A DNA stretch of 64,000 nt from Catenuloplanes indicus (GCF_030813715.1 NZ_JAUSUZ010000001.1:1922001-1986000); one strand, 5' to 3'. Positions 26,193 to 35,597 are shown, counted from the first letter of the stretch. Numbers and translations: made by a program. Notes: generated by a model not told the origin, from the sequence alone.

Positions 26193-26737
26193 ACATGAAT
26201 CGGGCAGAACAGTCGATTGCGCCCCACCGGCCGAATCGCTGGGCGCCGACGTCTTCACGCCGTGCACGGAGGTCTTCCGGCCAGGTCGGATCATCATCCG
26301 CGCTGACCGCGTGCGCCGCGACCGGCGGCGCGTCCCGCACGCCCCAGTACATCCGCCGCGTGGACGGCCGCCGGCTCTGGCGCATCGATGACACGGTGAG
26401 CCCTCAGCCCGGCTGGGGCTTCGGTGGCGGCCCGTTCACCGCCGCCGCCGACCTGGACTCCGATCCCGGCCTGGCCGCCGCTCTGGTCCGCTGCCGCGGC
26501 TGACCGTCACCAGCTTCCGAACGGGTGCGCCGCGAAGCGCGGCACGAGCGCCGTGCCCCAGGCAGCCGGCCGGCGACGTACATCATGCCGCCGGTACGGG
26601 TGCCAGAGCTTGCACAGTGTCGTGACGAACCGGTGACATCGCGAATGCGGCCGGTGGGCGCGGGTATGCCGGACGCGGTCAGGGACGTCCGACCATCGCA
26701 CCACTGGGAACCGCGCCGACAGAAGGGATCGCACGCC
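26193..26737. other. no supported gene
   Basis: About 545 bases. A short open stretch (IRRVDGRRLWRIDDTVSPQP, then GWGFGGGPFTAAADLDSDPG) around 26350-26500 has some coding flavour but no start or recognisable family; it may be a remnant. The sequence GGGTAT near 26664 could be a stress -10 element for the next gene, without a convincing -35. Confidence 0.4.
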
Positions 26738-27022
26738 ATGACGTACACGGGAATCCTGATCGCGGTGGCGATCGGCCTGCTCGCAGGGATCGCCGGCCCG
26801 GTGCTCTTCAAACAGCGCCCCCGCCTTCCAGGGGTCGTCGCCCTGATCGCCGCGGTCGCCGGGGCGATGCTGGGGACGGTCCTGGCCGACCTCAGCGGGC
26901 TGGGTGGCCCGGGCTACGGGTACCGGCATCTGATCCTTCAGACGCTGCTGGCGGTGACCGCCGTGACGCTGACCATCGCCGCCGGACGAGGCCGGACCCC
27001 CGACCGGTCCGACCCACGCTGA
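26738..27022 (+). CDS. small three-TM membrane protein
   Basis: Protein of 94 residues with three hydrophobic segments (GILIAVAIGLLAGIAGPVLF, VVALIAAVAGAMLGTVLADL, LILQTLLAVTAVTLTIAAG). It is similar in layout to the protein at 45767 and to GlsB/YeaQ-type transglycosylase-associated stress proteins; the relationship is a judgement by pattern. It is followed after 18 bases by a lipoprotein gene. Confidence 0.75.
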   Translation: MTYTGILIAVAIGLLAGIAGPVLFKQRPRLPGVVALIAAVAGAMLGTVLADLSGLGGPGYGYRHLILQTLLAVTAVTLTIAAGRGRTPDRSDPR

Positions 27023-27040
27023 CGATCCTGGAGGCAGACG

Positions 27041-27559
27041 ATGACACGACGCCGAGCCGCCGCGGTCCTCGCGGCGATACTGACAGGCATGACGGCCGCC
27101 TGCGGCCAACCGCAGCAGGTGCTGCAGAGCGGCGCGCACGGCCGGGAGGCACAGACCGGCGACATCCTCATCCGGGGACTGCGGGTGCAGGGCCCGGAAG
27201 GGCCTCGGCTGGAGTCCGGCACGGACGCCCCGGTCTGGCTACGGCTGCTGAGCGAGCGCGGCACCGACACACTGCTGGCGGTCAGCAGCGGCACCGCCGC
27301 GCGCGTCGAAATCCGCTGGGACCGCGCATGCGACGGCACCGCGGAGGTGGTCGAGCACCTGCCGCTGACGGACGAGGGGTCTCGCTTCGCCGACGCCTAC
27401 CATCTGCGCATAGTCGACCTGAACCGAGACGTGCCGGTCGGCATGTCGATCCCCTTGACGTTCGACTTCGCCACTGCGCCCACCATCACGATGGACGTCC
27501 CGGTCGTACCCACCACGGAGGTGTCGGTCTATCCCAGTGTCGCATGTGCGGCCGGCTGA
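27041..27559 (+). CDS. lipoprotein, PCuAC-like fold suspected
   Basis: Protein of 172 residues with a lipobox signal peptide (RRRAAAVLAAILTGMTAACG; the Cys at about 21 is lipidated). The mature part includes APVWLRLLSERGTDTLLAVS, VVEHLPLTDEGSRF and VGMSIPLTFDFATAPTITMD, an order resembling the PCuAC copper-chaperone fold (DUF461), but the Met/His copper ligands of that family are not obvious. It is probably anchored outside the membrane. Confidence 0.75.
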   Translation: MTRRRAAAVLAAILTGMTAACGQPQQVLQSGAHGREAQTGDILIRGLRVQGPEGPRLESGTDAPVWLRLLSERGTDTLLAVSSGTAARVEIRWDRACDGTAEVVEHLPLTDEGSRFADAYHLRIVDLNRDVPVGMSIPLTFDFATAPTITMDVPVVPTTEVSVYPSVACAAG

Positions 27560-27634
27560 TGACGGCACCATCGGCGTCCGCCGCGCGGCCGGCCAGACCC
27601 GGCCGTGCGGCGCGGTGGGAACGCGGCCGGTGGG

Positions 27635-28186
27635 TCAGGACGGCCCGCGGCGCCAGCGACGCCGTTGGGCCGGCAGGAGCTGGGCCGGCAGCAACCACAG
27701 CACTCCCGCGACGATGACCAGGACGATGATCGGCCATCCGAACTCGACGGCGGCCACCAGCAGCACCGACCAGACCACGGCGGCCAGCAGCGCGGCGAAC
27801 AACGGGGCCCAGGTGCGCAACGTCACCTGCGCACCGCCGTGCTCGTCGGCGCGGAGTTCAGCCACGATGTCGTCGAATCGACGGCGCTCCAGGGTGATGG
27901 CCGAAGACCGCTCGTCGGGCACCTGGACGCGGTTGCACACGTCCCGCACGCCCTCGCTCTCACGTGCGGTGTGGCCGGCGAGCTCGCGTGTCTCCGGATC
28001 CGCGCGTCCGGTGAGGATCACGACCCCGTCCTGCACTGATATCGCGATCCGCTCATGCCGGATCCGCTCATCGATGATCAGGTTCTGCGCCACCCGACAA
28101 GCCAGCTGCACATCGGGCCCGTCGGGGTCCATGAAGCGACGAGGTCGTTCGCCGTTGCCGTCCTCCGGCAGGGGCAGTGTCGGCAT
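27635..28186 (-). CDS. BON-domain membrane protein
   Basis: Protein of 183 residues. A BON domain (residues about 27-90: RVAQNLIIDERIRHERIAIS, VQDGVVILTGRADPETRELA, GVRDVCNRVQVPD) precedes two adjacent TM helices (FAALLAAVVWSVLLVAAVEF and PIIVLVIVAGVLWLLPAQ). BON domains bind phospholipid or peptidoglycan in envelope-stress proteins such as OsmY. Paralogues occur at 44071 and 49210. It converges with the lipoprotein gene. Confidence 0.88.
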   Translation of the reverse strand: MPTLPLPEDGNGERPRRFMDPDGPDVQLACRVAQNLIIDERIRHERIAISVQDGVVILTGRADPETRELAGHTARESEGVRDVCNRVQVPDERSSAITLERRRFDDIVAELRADEHGGAQVTLRTWAPLFAALLAAVVWSVLLVAAVEFGWPIIVLVIVAGVLWLLPAQLLPAQRRRWRRGPS

Positions 28187-28448
28187 AGCGGTCGTCCCTC
28201 CGATCGGTGCCGCTGACGATGTCCGCGGTCATCGTCGTCCCGGTGTATGGCGTCGCCTGCGCGGCCGTTTGACGGTTCCGTGACGACTTCAGCAATGGTC
28301 GCCAGCACCACGGTGAACTCTGTCCACCTGGCGCCACGGCCGGCCTCTGCCCGCGAGGACCACACTGGCCACGTCGAATGTCGCGCCGCGTCTCCGTGGC
28401 TACCACGTCGATCGCGCTCGTCGATGGCGGTGCACCGGGCAACAAGTG

Positions 28449-28733
28449 TCAGTCATGCACCTCGATGTGCTCCGCCCGGAGTACCTTGGCCGTCTCGAAG
28501 GCGCGGTAGGCGTCCGGATCGCGCAGCCCGTAGCCGGGCGCGTGGGCGCCGTACGCGAAGCGACGGACTATCCCGTGCACGGTGACCAGTTGCGGCGCGG
28601 CGATCGGGGTCGCGGCGGGGTCGAGCACGAGCACCCCGGCGGCGGGCAGGTCGACGTCGCGGATGATGAAGGCGCGGGCGTCCAGCCGCTGGTCGACCGC
28701 GGCGGTGATGATGATGCGATCACCGGCCTCCAC
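28449..28733 (-). CDS. small OB-fold-like hypothetical protein
   Basis: Protein of 94 residues, rich in beta-type segments (GDRIIITAAVDQRLDARAFI, GVLVLDPA, QLVTVHGIVRRFAYGAHA, RAEHIEVHD), suggesting a small barrel such as an OB fold; this is structural inference only. No signal peptide. The start at 28733 is an ATG with AGG-type purines upstream. Coding bias is good. Confidence 0.6.
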   Translation of the reverse strand: MEAGDRIIITAAVDQRLDARAFIIRDVDLPAAGVLVLDPAATPIAAPQLVTVHGIVRRFAYGAHAPGYGLRDPDAYRAFETAKVLRAEHIEVHD

Positions 28734-29306
28734 GGTGGCGGCGCCGGAGGGGTGCGGAACGGCGTCCGGGCGTGGAGGTCATGACCGTGGCGGGACACGT
28801 GGCGCACTGTTGCGGCGCGGTCGTGCCGGCCGGTGGCGTTGCTGGCTTCGGGGCCATGTCATCACCGATCCGTCATCGAGTGCCTGGAGCGATCTTCGAC
28901 CTCCACCGTGCCTCGTGCCGATGGCGAGGTATCCGCAGCCTCGCGTCATTCCGGTGACGATCGGCAGGCAGGCCGCGTGAGCTGCGTCGTGCCGGCCGCG
29001 CCGGAGTGTGACGGTCCCGTGAAGCGTTCTACACGTTCGCGACAAAATACGCGGCGATCTCATCCCTCATAACGACATAAATGCTACTAAGTCCGGTCAG
29101 AGCAGCCGGCCAGGAGGCGAGCGGTGTGCTGTGATGGTCGCTGCTCCCGGCACCGGGACGTGCGGCCCGGGCCCGGCCGCCCGCCGATTCCGGCCGCTCT
29201 CTCGCGTCGCCTGAGGAGCAACCACCGGCCCGCACCGCCGCTTCCGGCGGCCGGCTGTGGACGCCTCGATCGCCTGTCGGCCGATCACACAGCGAAAGAC
29301 GAGGAC
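28734..29306. other. intergenic region upstream of proX
   Basis: About 570 bases without a supported gene. An unusually AT-rich patch near 29035-29100 (ACAAAATACGC, then CATAACGACATAAATGC) stands out from the local GC level and is a plausible promoter region for the proXVW operon. Confidence 0.5.
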
Positions 29307-30257
29307 ATGCTGAGAAGAATGCTCGCCGCCGTCGCGGCCGTACTGACCGGGGTCGCACTCGCCGCGTGCAGCGGTGAATCCGGGGACGATTTCGCCGCCG
29401 GCACCGACGACGGTGACCACCTGGCGCGTTTCGTACAGCAACCATGGGCGGACCTGGTGGTCGAGACCCGGATCGCGATGCAGCTGCTCGACCGGCTCGG
29501 CTACCGGACCAGCACTCAGGAGGTGTCCGTGCCCCTGGCCGCAGAAGCGCTGTCCACCGGCCAGGCCGACGCCTACCTCGGCAACTGGTGGCCCAGCCAG
29601 CAGGAGACGTTCCAGCCGGTGCTCGATGACGGGCGCGTCGAGGTCGCCGGCACCCTGCTGACCGGCACCGAGTACGCGCCCGCCGTGCCCGGGTACGTCG
29701 CCGAGGAACTGGGCATCCGGTCCCTGGCGGACCTGGACGCGCACGCCGGCGCGTTCGGCCGCGAGATCCTGGGGATCGAGCCGGGAGCGCCCGGCAACGC
29801 CACCATCCGGCAGGCCATCACGAACGACGCCTACGGGCTCGGCGACTGGAAGCTCACCGCGAGCAGCACCGAGGCGATGCTGGCCGAGGTCACCCGGCGC
29901 GCGGAGCAGAAGCGACCGGTGGCGTTCCTCGGCTGGAGCCCGCACTGGATGACCGTCGCCTGGGATCTGCACTTCCTGGAAGACCCGGAGAAGGTGTGGC
30001 CGGGCGCCGGCGAGATCCGGGTGCTGACCCGGGCCGGGCTGCGCGCCGAGGACGCCAACCTCACCAGATTCCTGTCCCAGATCACCGTCGACGCGCAGAC
30101 CGCTTCACGCTGGATCGACCAGGTCGACAAGGACAAGCAGGACCCGGCCGATATCGCCGCGGCCTGGATATCCGCCAACCCGGACACGGTACGCACCTGG
30201 CTGGCCGGGGTCACCACCGCGGATGGGAAACGGGCCGCCGACGAGGTGATCGCCTGA
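29307..30257 (+). CDS. proX: glycine betaine/choline ABC transporter, substrate-binding lipoprotein
   Basis: Protein of 316 residues: a lipoprotein signal (AVAAVLTGVALAACSG) and an OpuAC-type binding domain. Trp residues such as FVQQPWADL, YLGNWWPSQQ and LGWSPHWMTVAWDLHFL fit the aromatic cage that binds betaine. It captures compatible solute outside the membrane and passes it to ProW/ProV. Its stop overlaps the proV start (TGATG). The ATG at 29307 is preceded by GAGGAC. Confidence 0.95.
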   Translation: MLRRMLAAVAAVLTGVALAACSGESGDDFAAGTDDGDHLARFVQQPWADLVVETRIAMQLLDRLGYRTSTQEVSVPLAAEALSTGQADAYLGNWWPSQQETFQPVLDDGRVEVAGTLLTGTEYAPAVPGYVAEELGIRSLADLDAHAGAFGREILGIEPGAPGNATIRQAITNDAYGLGDWKLTASSTEAMLAEVTRRAEQKRPVAFLGWSPHWMTVAWDLHFLEDPEKVWPGAGEIRVLTRAGLRAEDANLTRFLSQITVDAQTASRWIDQVDKDKQDPADIAAAWISANPDTVRTWLAGVTTADGKRAADEVIA

Positions 30258-31087
30258 TGATCGAAGTATCGAACCTGACGAAGGTCTACGGGCTGCCGGC
30301 CGACGCGGCCACCGCGCTGCTGGCCCGGCCGGACGACGATCCCGGCACCCGCCGAGCGGCGGTCTCCGCTGCCGGCGGGTTCCTCGGCGCCGACGATGTC
30401 GGTTTCCGCGTCGCCGAGGGCGAGATCTTCGCCGTCATGGGGCTGTCCGGCTCCGGCAAGTCGACCGTGCTGCGGATGCTGAACCGGCTGGTGGAGCCGA
30501 CCGCCGGCACGATCCGGGTCGCCGGTCACGACGTGCGCGCGCTGGACGACGCCGGGCTGCGCCGGCTGCGCAACCACTCGATCGGCATGGTGTTCCAGCA
30601 CTTCGCCCTCTTCCACCACCGGTCCGTACGCGAGAACGCCGCCTACGGCCTGCGGGTGCGCGGCATGCCGAAGGCGGAACGGCTGGCCCGCGCGGATGAG
30701 GCGCTGGCCCGCGTGGGGCTGGCCGACCGGGGCGACGCCGCCCCGGCCCAGCTGTCCGGCGGCCAGCGCCAGCGGGTGGGGTTGGCCCGTGCCCTCGCCA
30801 CCGAGCCCGACGTGCTGCTGATGGACGAGCCGTTCTCCGCGCTCGATCCGCTGATTCGGCGGGAGATGCAGGAGCTGCTGCTGTCACTGCAGGCCGAGCG
30901 CCGACGGACGATCGTGTTCGTCACGCACGACTTGGTCGAAGCGCTGCGGCTCGGCACCCGAATCATGATCATGCGCGACGGGCGGGTGATCCAGTCCGGC
31001 ACCGGAGCGGAGATCCTCGGTGATCCGGCCGACGACTACGTCGCCGCGTTCGTGGCCGACCTGCGCGGGAACGAGGCCGCCGCATGA
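30257..31087 (+). CDS. proV: glycine betaine ABC transporter ATP-binding protein
   Basis: ATPase of 276 residues. Walker A GLSGSGKST, signature QLSGGQRQRVGLARAL, Walker B VLLMDEPFSALDPL and the switch His in FVTHDLVEA are all present. It has the ProV/OpuAA N-terminal extension but no C-terminal CBS pair, so the ionic-strength sensor of classical ProV/OpuA is absent. It is coupled by overlap to proX and proW. Confidence 0.95.
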   Translation: MIEVSNLTKVYGLPADAATALLARPDDDPGTRRAAVSAAGGFLGADDVGFRVAEGEIFAVMGLSGSGKSTVLRMLNRLVEPTAGTIRVAGHDVRALDDAGLRRLRNHSIGMVFQHFALFHHRSVRENAAYGLRVRGMPKAERLARADEALARVGLADRGDAAPAQLSGGQRQRVGLARALATEPDVLLMDEPFSALDPLIRREMQELLLSLQAERRRTIVFVTHDLVEALRLGTRIMIMRDGRVIQSGTGAEILGDPADDYVAAFVADLRGNEAAA

Positions 31088-31914
31088 TTCCCGACGTGCC
31101 GATCGGCGCCTGGGTGGAGACCGCGATCGAGTGGCTGCGGCTGCACCTGGGCGGCTTCTTCGACACCGTGGCCGAACTGCTCCGGCAACTGCTCAGCGTG
31201 GTCTACCACGTACTGGTGCTGCCGCATCCGCTGCTGCTGACCGCGGTGCTGGCCGGCATCGCCTGGCTGACCCTGCGCGGTTGGCGCGCGCCGACGGCGA
31301 CGGTAGCCGGGCTGCTGCTGGTGCAGGCGATGGAGCTGTGGCGGGAGACATTGCAGAGCCTGTCGGTGGTGCTGGTCGCGTCCGTGGTCGCCGTGGCGGT
31401 GGGCGTCCCGATCGGCATCTGGGCCGCGCGCAGCGACCGGGTGCGCGCGGTCACCCGGCCGGTTCTGGACTTCATGCAGACCATGCCGGTCTTCGTCTAC
31501 CTGCTCCCGGCCGTGTTCTTCTTCGGCATCGGCGTCGTGCCCGGCGTGGTCGCGACCACGATCTTCGCGGTACCGCCCGCGGTCCGGCTCACCGAACTCG
31601 GCATCCGGCAGGTCGACCGGGAGGTGGTGGAGGCCGCCGTCGCGTTCGGCGCCCGGCCCCGGCAGATCCTGCGCGACGTCCAGCTCCCCCTGGCCGTACC
31701 GTCGATCATGGCGGGGATCAACCAGGTCATCATGCTCGCGCTGTCCATGGTGGTCGTCGCCGGCCTGGTCGGTGGCGGAGGCCTCGGCGCCGTCGTGGTC
31801 CGCGCGATCACCCAGCTCGACATCGGACGCGGATTCGAGGGCGGGATCGCCGTCGTCGTTCTCGCGATCTACCTGGACCGGGTGACCGCCGGAGCCGGGC
31901 GCCGCCTGGCCTGA
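31084..31914 (+). CDS. proW: glycine betaine ABC transporter permease
   Basis: Protein of 276 residues with about six TM helices and the EAA-type loop at ELGIRQVDREVVEAAVAFGA. QTMPVFVYLLPAVFFFGIG is typical of ProW/OpuAB. The ATG overlaps the proV stop (ATGA, 31084-31087). With proX and proV it makes an osmoprotectant importer. A long hairpin lies 177 bases downstream. Confidence 0.94.
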   Translation: MIPDVPIGAWVETAIEWLRLHLGGFFDTVAELLRQLLSVVYHVLVLPHPLLLTAVLAGIAWLTLRGWRAPTATVAGLLLVQAMELWRETLQSLSVVLVASVVAVAVGVPIGIWAARSDRVRAVTRPVLDFMQTMPVFVYLLPAVFFFGIGVVPGVVATTIFAVPPAVRLTELGIRQVDREVVEAAVAFGARPRQILRDVQLPLAVPSIMAGINQVIMLALSMVVVAGLVGGGGLGAVVVRAITQLDIGRGFEGGIAVVVLAIYLDRVTAGAGRRLA

Positions 31915-32090
31915 CGCACCGGCGCGGCCGGACAGTGACCACGTACGTCGCCGCTGCCGCACGATCCGGCCGCGCCGGCGGACGGGTGCGCCGCACCGTC
32001 ATGGATCCGGGCATGATCCGTCAACCATGCCGGGCACAGTCTTCTCCGGGCGGTTCGCTGCGGTTCTGCCCGGCCCGAGCGGCGTGGGCC

Positions 32091-32148
32091 CGCCGGGCAT
32101 CCGTACGCCGGTCTCCTGGTTCAGGGGCCGGCGTACGGATGCCCGGCG
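32091..32148. terminator. 21-bp perfect inverted repeat downstream of proW
   Basis: CGCCGGGCATCCGTACGCCG plus one more G (32091-32111) is perfectly complementary to 32128-32148 across a 16-base loop. It lies between proW (plus) and a lipoprotein gene (minus), so it may act as a bidirectional terminator. The long loop and exact match are unusual; a mobile-element end or protein-binding site is the alternative. Confidence 0.6.
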
Positions 32149-32247
32149 ACGCCGCCGGCCGGCCACAGGTTGCATCGATGCCGGCAGCCGGACCGTCAGA
32201 CGTCTCACCGCAGCCGAAACCGCCGGGTCACAGCCGCTCCGGCGGCC

Positions 32248-32994
32248 TCAGCCGGCCGGCTCCAGCACCCAGCCGACATTCTTGGCGCCTTCGAAGAACA
32301 TGATGAGAGTGCGCCCGTCGCACAGGTACCGGCCGTCATCGAGCAGCGGCTTGACGTCGACGACGTCGGCCGTGCGCGTGGCACCGGAGCCGGTGTATTC
32401 GCTGAGCGGCACGGCGTCGAACAGCCGGGTCTCGGCGGGAGCGGTGAGATCGACCGTGAGGCGCACCCCGGACCAGTCGACCGGACCGTCCACGAGCCAG
32501 GCCCCCGAGACCGGTCCGCTCGGGTCCGCCGCGACGCTCGATGCGGGCGCGGGCCCGGTGGAGGCCGGTGCCGGCAACGGGGTGGGCGTGGGCGGCGTAC
32601 CGGCCGGTGGGGTCGGGGTGGGCCCGGTGGTCATGATCCCCGTGGCGCGGCCCGTGTAGCGGAACTGCCCGTTCACGGGCGCACCGGCGACCGGAACGCT
32701 GAAGACGACCGGTTGCATCCCGGTGAAGTCGGCGACGACCGCACCGTCGTCGGCAACGGACAGCCGGACGTCGCGTCCACCGCTGATGCTTCCGCCGCTC
32801 ACCGGCCCGTTCCCATGCCAGGCCACGGTGGTGGTGCGCCAGTCTCCGCGTACACAGGTGGCGACCGGTTCCCTCGCCGGCAGCGAGGCGACGCTCCTGG
32901 AGGGGGACACTGAGGGTTCGGTCTCGTCACCGGCGCATCCGGCCAGCACGGATCCGAGACAGGCCGCAACCAGTAGAGCCCCGTACCGACGCAT
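32248..32994 (-). CDS. secreted lipoprotein, unknown function
   Basis: Protein of 248 residues. The signal (RRYGALLVAACLGSVLAGCA) carries a lipobox Cys at about 19. The mature protein has two beta-rich halves separated by a Pro/Thr/Ala linker (TGPTPTPPAGTPPTPTPLPA), the first with DWRTTTVAWHGNG and GQFRYTGRATG and the second with VDWSGVRLTVDL and FFEGAKNVGWVLEPAG. No family recognised. The start at 32994 has GGAGATC upstream. Confidence 0.75.
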   Translation of the reverse strand: MRRYGALLVAACLGSVLAGCAGDETEPSVSPSRSVASLPAREPVATCVRGDWRTTTVAWHGNGPVSGGSISGGRDVRLSVADDGAVVADFTGMQPVVFSVPVAGAPVNGQFRYTGRATGIMTTGPTPTPPAGTPPTPTPLPAPASTGPAPASSVAADPSGPVSGAWLVDGPVDWSGVRLTVDLTAPAETRLFDAVPLSEYTGSGATRTADVVDVKPLLDDGRYLCDGRTLIMFFEGAKNVGWVLEPAG

Positions 32995-33132
32995 GCCGAT
33001 CTCCTTTCGCTCCGGCCGCGCGCAGGAGGTGCGCCGCGGCACGTGTGAACACCGGCTGTCCGTCGGCTACCCGTCCGGCTCGGGTGGAAACGGAAGCGCG
33101 GCACGCGTGCCGAAGCCGTCACGGAAACGACA

Positions 33133-33480
33133 CATGGACATCAGCGAGCCAGAGGCGAACGAGGCCGAGATGGCCTGGCAGACCTATCGGACGGCGTCCC
33201 TGGACCCGGCCGTGCATGATGAGCCCGGCTCCACTCCGCTCAGCCAGTTCGTGGCCGATCCGGGCGATCCGATCACGGCGGCCGTCGACGGCGTCGCGCG
33301 CGTGAGGCTGTGGAACGGCTGTCACCGCGACTCAAGCACTGGTGATCCGGTCCTACTTCGGCGACCTGGCCCAGACACAGATCGGCACCGTACCGTCCGT
33401 GTGCAGGATGCAGGTCTCGCGCCGGCTGGCACAGGCCCTCAGCGAGTTGCGGGAACGGCTCACGGAGGCAACGCTCCCGG
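33133..33480 (+). pseudogene. sigma-B/F-type sigma factor, 3' remnant with frameshift
   Basis: Only the region-3/4 part remains. The first frame reads YRTASLDPAVHDEPGSTPLS with ITAAVDGVARV (the region 3-4 linker of SigF-like factors). After about 33345 a shifted frame reads LVIRSYFGDLAQTQIGTVPS, then QVSRRLAQALSELRERL, which is a sigma region 4.2 HTH. Regions 1-2 and the core-binding helix are absent. The gene was therefore truncated at its 5' end and frameshifted. Confidence 0.75.
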
Positions 33481-33600
33481 ATGGTCAGGGACCCACGGCA
33501 CCGCCGGAGCGAACCATGACCAGTCACGAACGGAACGACCCCCTGAGCGGATCGCATCGCCGACGGCCGGGCACGCCGTTCCAGGCGAAACGTGCTGGAC

Positions 33601-33640
33601 CTGTCATCGGAGCGCGGAGGTTCCGATCCGCGATCGTCAT
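33601..33640 (+). repeat. 40-bp leader element, copy 1
   Basis: This 40-base segment (beginning CTGTCATCGGAGCGCGG) matches 36 of 40 bases at 45178-45217, the region upstream of an STAS gene. In both places the motif GAAAGGACGAAC follows about 60 bases later, immediately before the ATG in the 45-kb copy. Here the ATG and coding region are missing, so this looks like the leader of a lost STAS-type gene. Confidence 0.7.
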
Positions 33641-33782
33641 ACGGCGAAGGAAGGATAGGCGAAGCACGCGCCGCCGTGCGGATCGATGGTCACCGAGGAA
33701 AGGACGAACACGGTACGGCACGCGGTAGGCGGTCCGCCTGGACCACGTCACGGTCGTGCTCACTGCGTTGAAGGGAACGCGT

Positions 33783-35597
33783 ATGCCGGGCAGAATCGAG
33801 GACTACGCCGTCATCGGTGATCTGCAGACGGCCGCGCTGGTCGGCCGGGACGGGTCGATCGACTGGCTCTGTCTGCCCCGATTCGACTCACCTGCCTGTT
33901 TCGCCGCCCTGCTGCACGACGACTCGGCCGGCCACTGGCGGCTCGGGCCGGCAGGCGGGGGTCCGGCGACCCGCCGCCGCTACCGCCCCGACACCCTGGT
34001 CCTGGAGACCGAGTGGGACACCGCGGACGGGTCGGTGCGCGTCACCGACTGCATGCCGCCCCGCGGCGAGGCCGCCGACCTGGTCCGGGTGGTGGAGGGA
34101 CTCTCCGGCGCCGTACCTGTGCACATGCGGTTGGTGTTGCGTTTCGACTACGGGCACGTCGTGCCGTGGGTGCGCCGGCACGACGGCGACCTCGCCGCCA
34201 TCGCCGGGCCGGACACCGTCTGGCTGCACACCGACGCGCCGGTCCACGGCCAGGACCACAGTACGGTCGCGGACTTCACCGTCCACGCCGGGCAGAAGGT
34301 CTCGTTCGTGCTAACCCACCAGGCATCGCATCTGCCGCGGCCGAAACCGGTCCACGCGGCGCATGCCGTTACCGGCACCGACCGGTTCTGGCGGGACTGG
34401 ATGAGCCGCTGCACCTACGACGGACGCTGGCCCGAGGCGGTTCGACGGGCGCTGATCACCCTCAAGGCGCTCACCTATGCCCCGACCGGTGGCATTCTGG
34501 CGGCCGCGACCACCTCGCTACCTGAGCAGCTCGGCGGGCCACGCAACTGGGACTACCGGTACTGCTGGCTGCGCGACGCCACGTTCACCCTGCAGGCGCT
34601 GCTCGGTACCGGTTACCGGGACGAGGCGAAGGCCTGGCGGGAGTGGCTGTTACGCGCCGTCGCCGGCGATCCGGCGAAGTTGCAGATCATGTACGGCCTG
34701 GACGGCGCCCGGCGGATCCCCGAACAGGACCTGCCCTGGCTGTCCGGATACGAGAAGTCCGCGCCGGTACGCACCGGCAACGCCGCCGCCGACCAGCTCC
34801 AGCTGGACGTGTGGGGCGAGGTCCTGGACGGGCTGCACCTCAGCCGGGAGTCCGGCATCGCCGCCACCGACGCCGCCTGGGACCTCCAGCGGGCACTGCT
34901 CGACTTCCTCGAAGGCAACTGGCAACAGCCGGACAACAGCCTCTGGGAGGTCCGCGGGCCACGGCGGCACTTCGTCCACTCCAAGGTCCTGGCCTGGGCC
35001 GGTTTCGACCGCGCGGTCGCCGCCGTACGCCGCCACGGCCTCGACGGACCCGCCCGGCGGTGGGCCTCCGTCCGGGACCGGATCCACGCCGAGGTCTGCG
35101 CGAAAGGCTACGATCCCGAGCGCAACACCTTCACCCAGTTCTACGGCTCGGCCGGCCTGGACGCCGCGCTGCTGCTTCTTCCCCGCGTCGGCTTCCTGCC
35201 CTGGAACGACCCGCGCGTCGTCGGCACCGTCGACGCGATCCGCCGGGAACTGTACGTCGACGGTCTCGTGGTCCGCTACCACCCCCAGCACGACGACAAC
35301 GTCGACGGCCTGCCCGGCACCGAGGGCGCGTTCCTCGCCTGCAGCTTCTGGCTGGCCGACGCCCTCGACGCGACCGGACGCCGGGATGAGGCGGTCGCGC
35401 TCTTCGAGCGGCTACTGGACCTGCGCAACGACGTCGGCCTGCTCGCCGAGGAGTACGACCCGGTCGCCGGACGGCAGCTCGGCAACACACCACAGGCGTT
35501 CAGCCTCGTCGGGTTGGTCAACACCGCACGGGAACTCTCCGGCGCGGCGACCCGCACGAGTGCCAGCGCCACCGACCAGCACACCCGCCCCGACTAA
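33783..35597 (+). CDS. glycoside hydrolase family 15 (trehalase/glucoamylase-like)
   Basis: Protein of 604 residues. The N-terminal beta-domain (IEDYAVIGDLQTAALVGRDG, SIDWLCLPRFDSPACFAALL) is the DUF5911 type found in mycobacterial GH15 trehalases. The (alpha/alpha)6 catalytic domain includes GGPRNWDYRYCWLRDATFTL and GTEGAFLACSFWLADAL, with the catalytic acids in this region. It is cytoplasmic (no signal) and probably hydrolyses trehalose, linking it to osmotic adaptation. The ATG at 33783 is preceded by AAGGGAACG. Confidence 0.93.
   Translation: MPGRIEDYAVIGDLQTAALVGRDGSIDWLCLPRFDSPACFAALLHDDSAGHWRLGPAGGGPATRRRYRPDTLVLETEWDTADGSVRVTDCMPPRGEAADLVRVVEGLSGAVPVHMRLVLRFDYGHVVPWVRRHDGDLAAIAGPDTVWLHTDAPVHGQDHSTVADFTVHAGQKVSFVLTHQASHLPRPKPVHAAHAVTGTDRFWRDWMSRCTYDGRWPEAVRRALITLKALTYAPTGGILAAATTSLPEQLGGPRNWDYRYCWLRDATFTLQALLGTGYRDEAKAWREWLLRAVAGDPAKLQIMYGLDGARRIPEQDLPWLSGYEKSAPVRTGNAAADQLQLDVWGEVLDGLHLSRESGIAATDAAWDLQRALLDFLEGNWQQPDNSLWEVRGPRRHFVHSKVLAWAGFDRAVAAVRRHGLDGPARRWASVRDRIHAEVCAKGYDPERNTFTQFYGSAGLDAALLLLPRVGFLPWNDPRVVGTVDAIRRELYVDGLVVRYHPQHDDNVDGLPGTEGAFLACSFWLADALDATGRRDEAVALFERLLDLRNDVGLLAEEYDPVAGRQLGNTPQAFSLVGLVNTARELSGAATRTSASATDQHTRPD

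Noticed and set aside
27570-27625. Possible terminator between the convergent lipoprotein and BON genes
   Set aside because: GC-rich complementary pieces exist but pairing is imperfect and not better than expected in such DNA.
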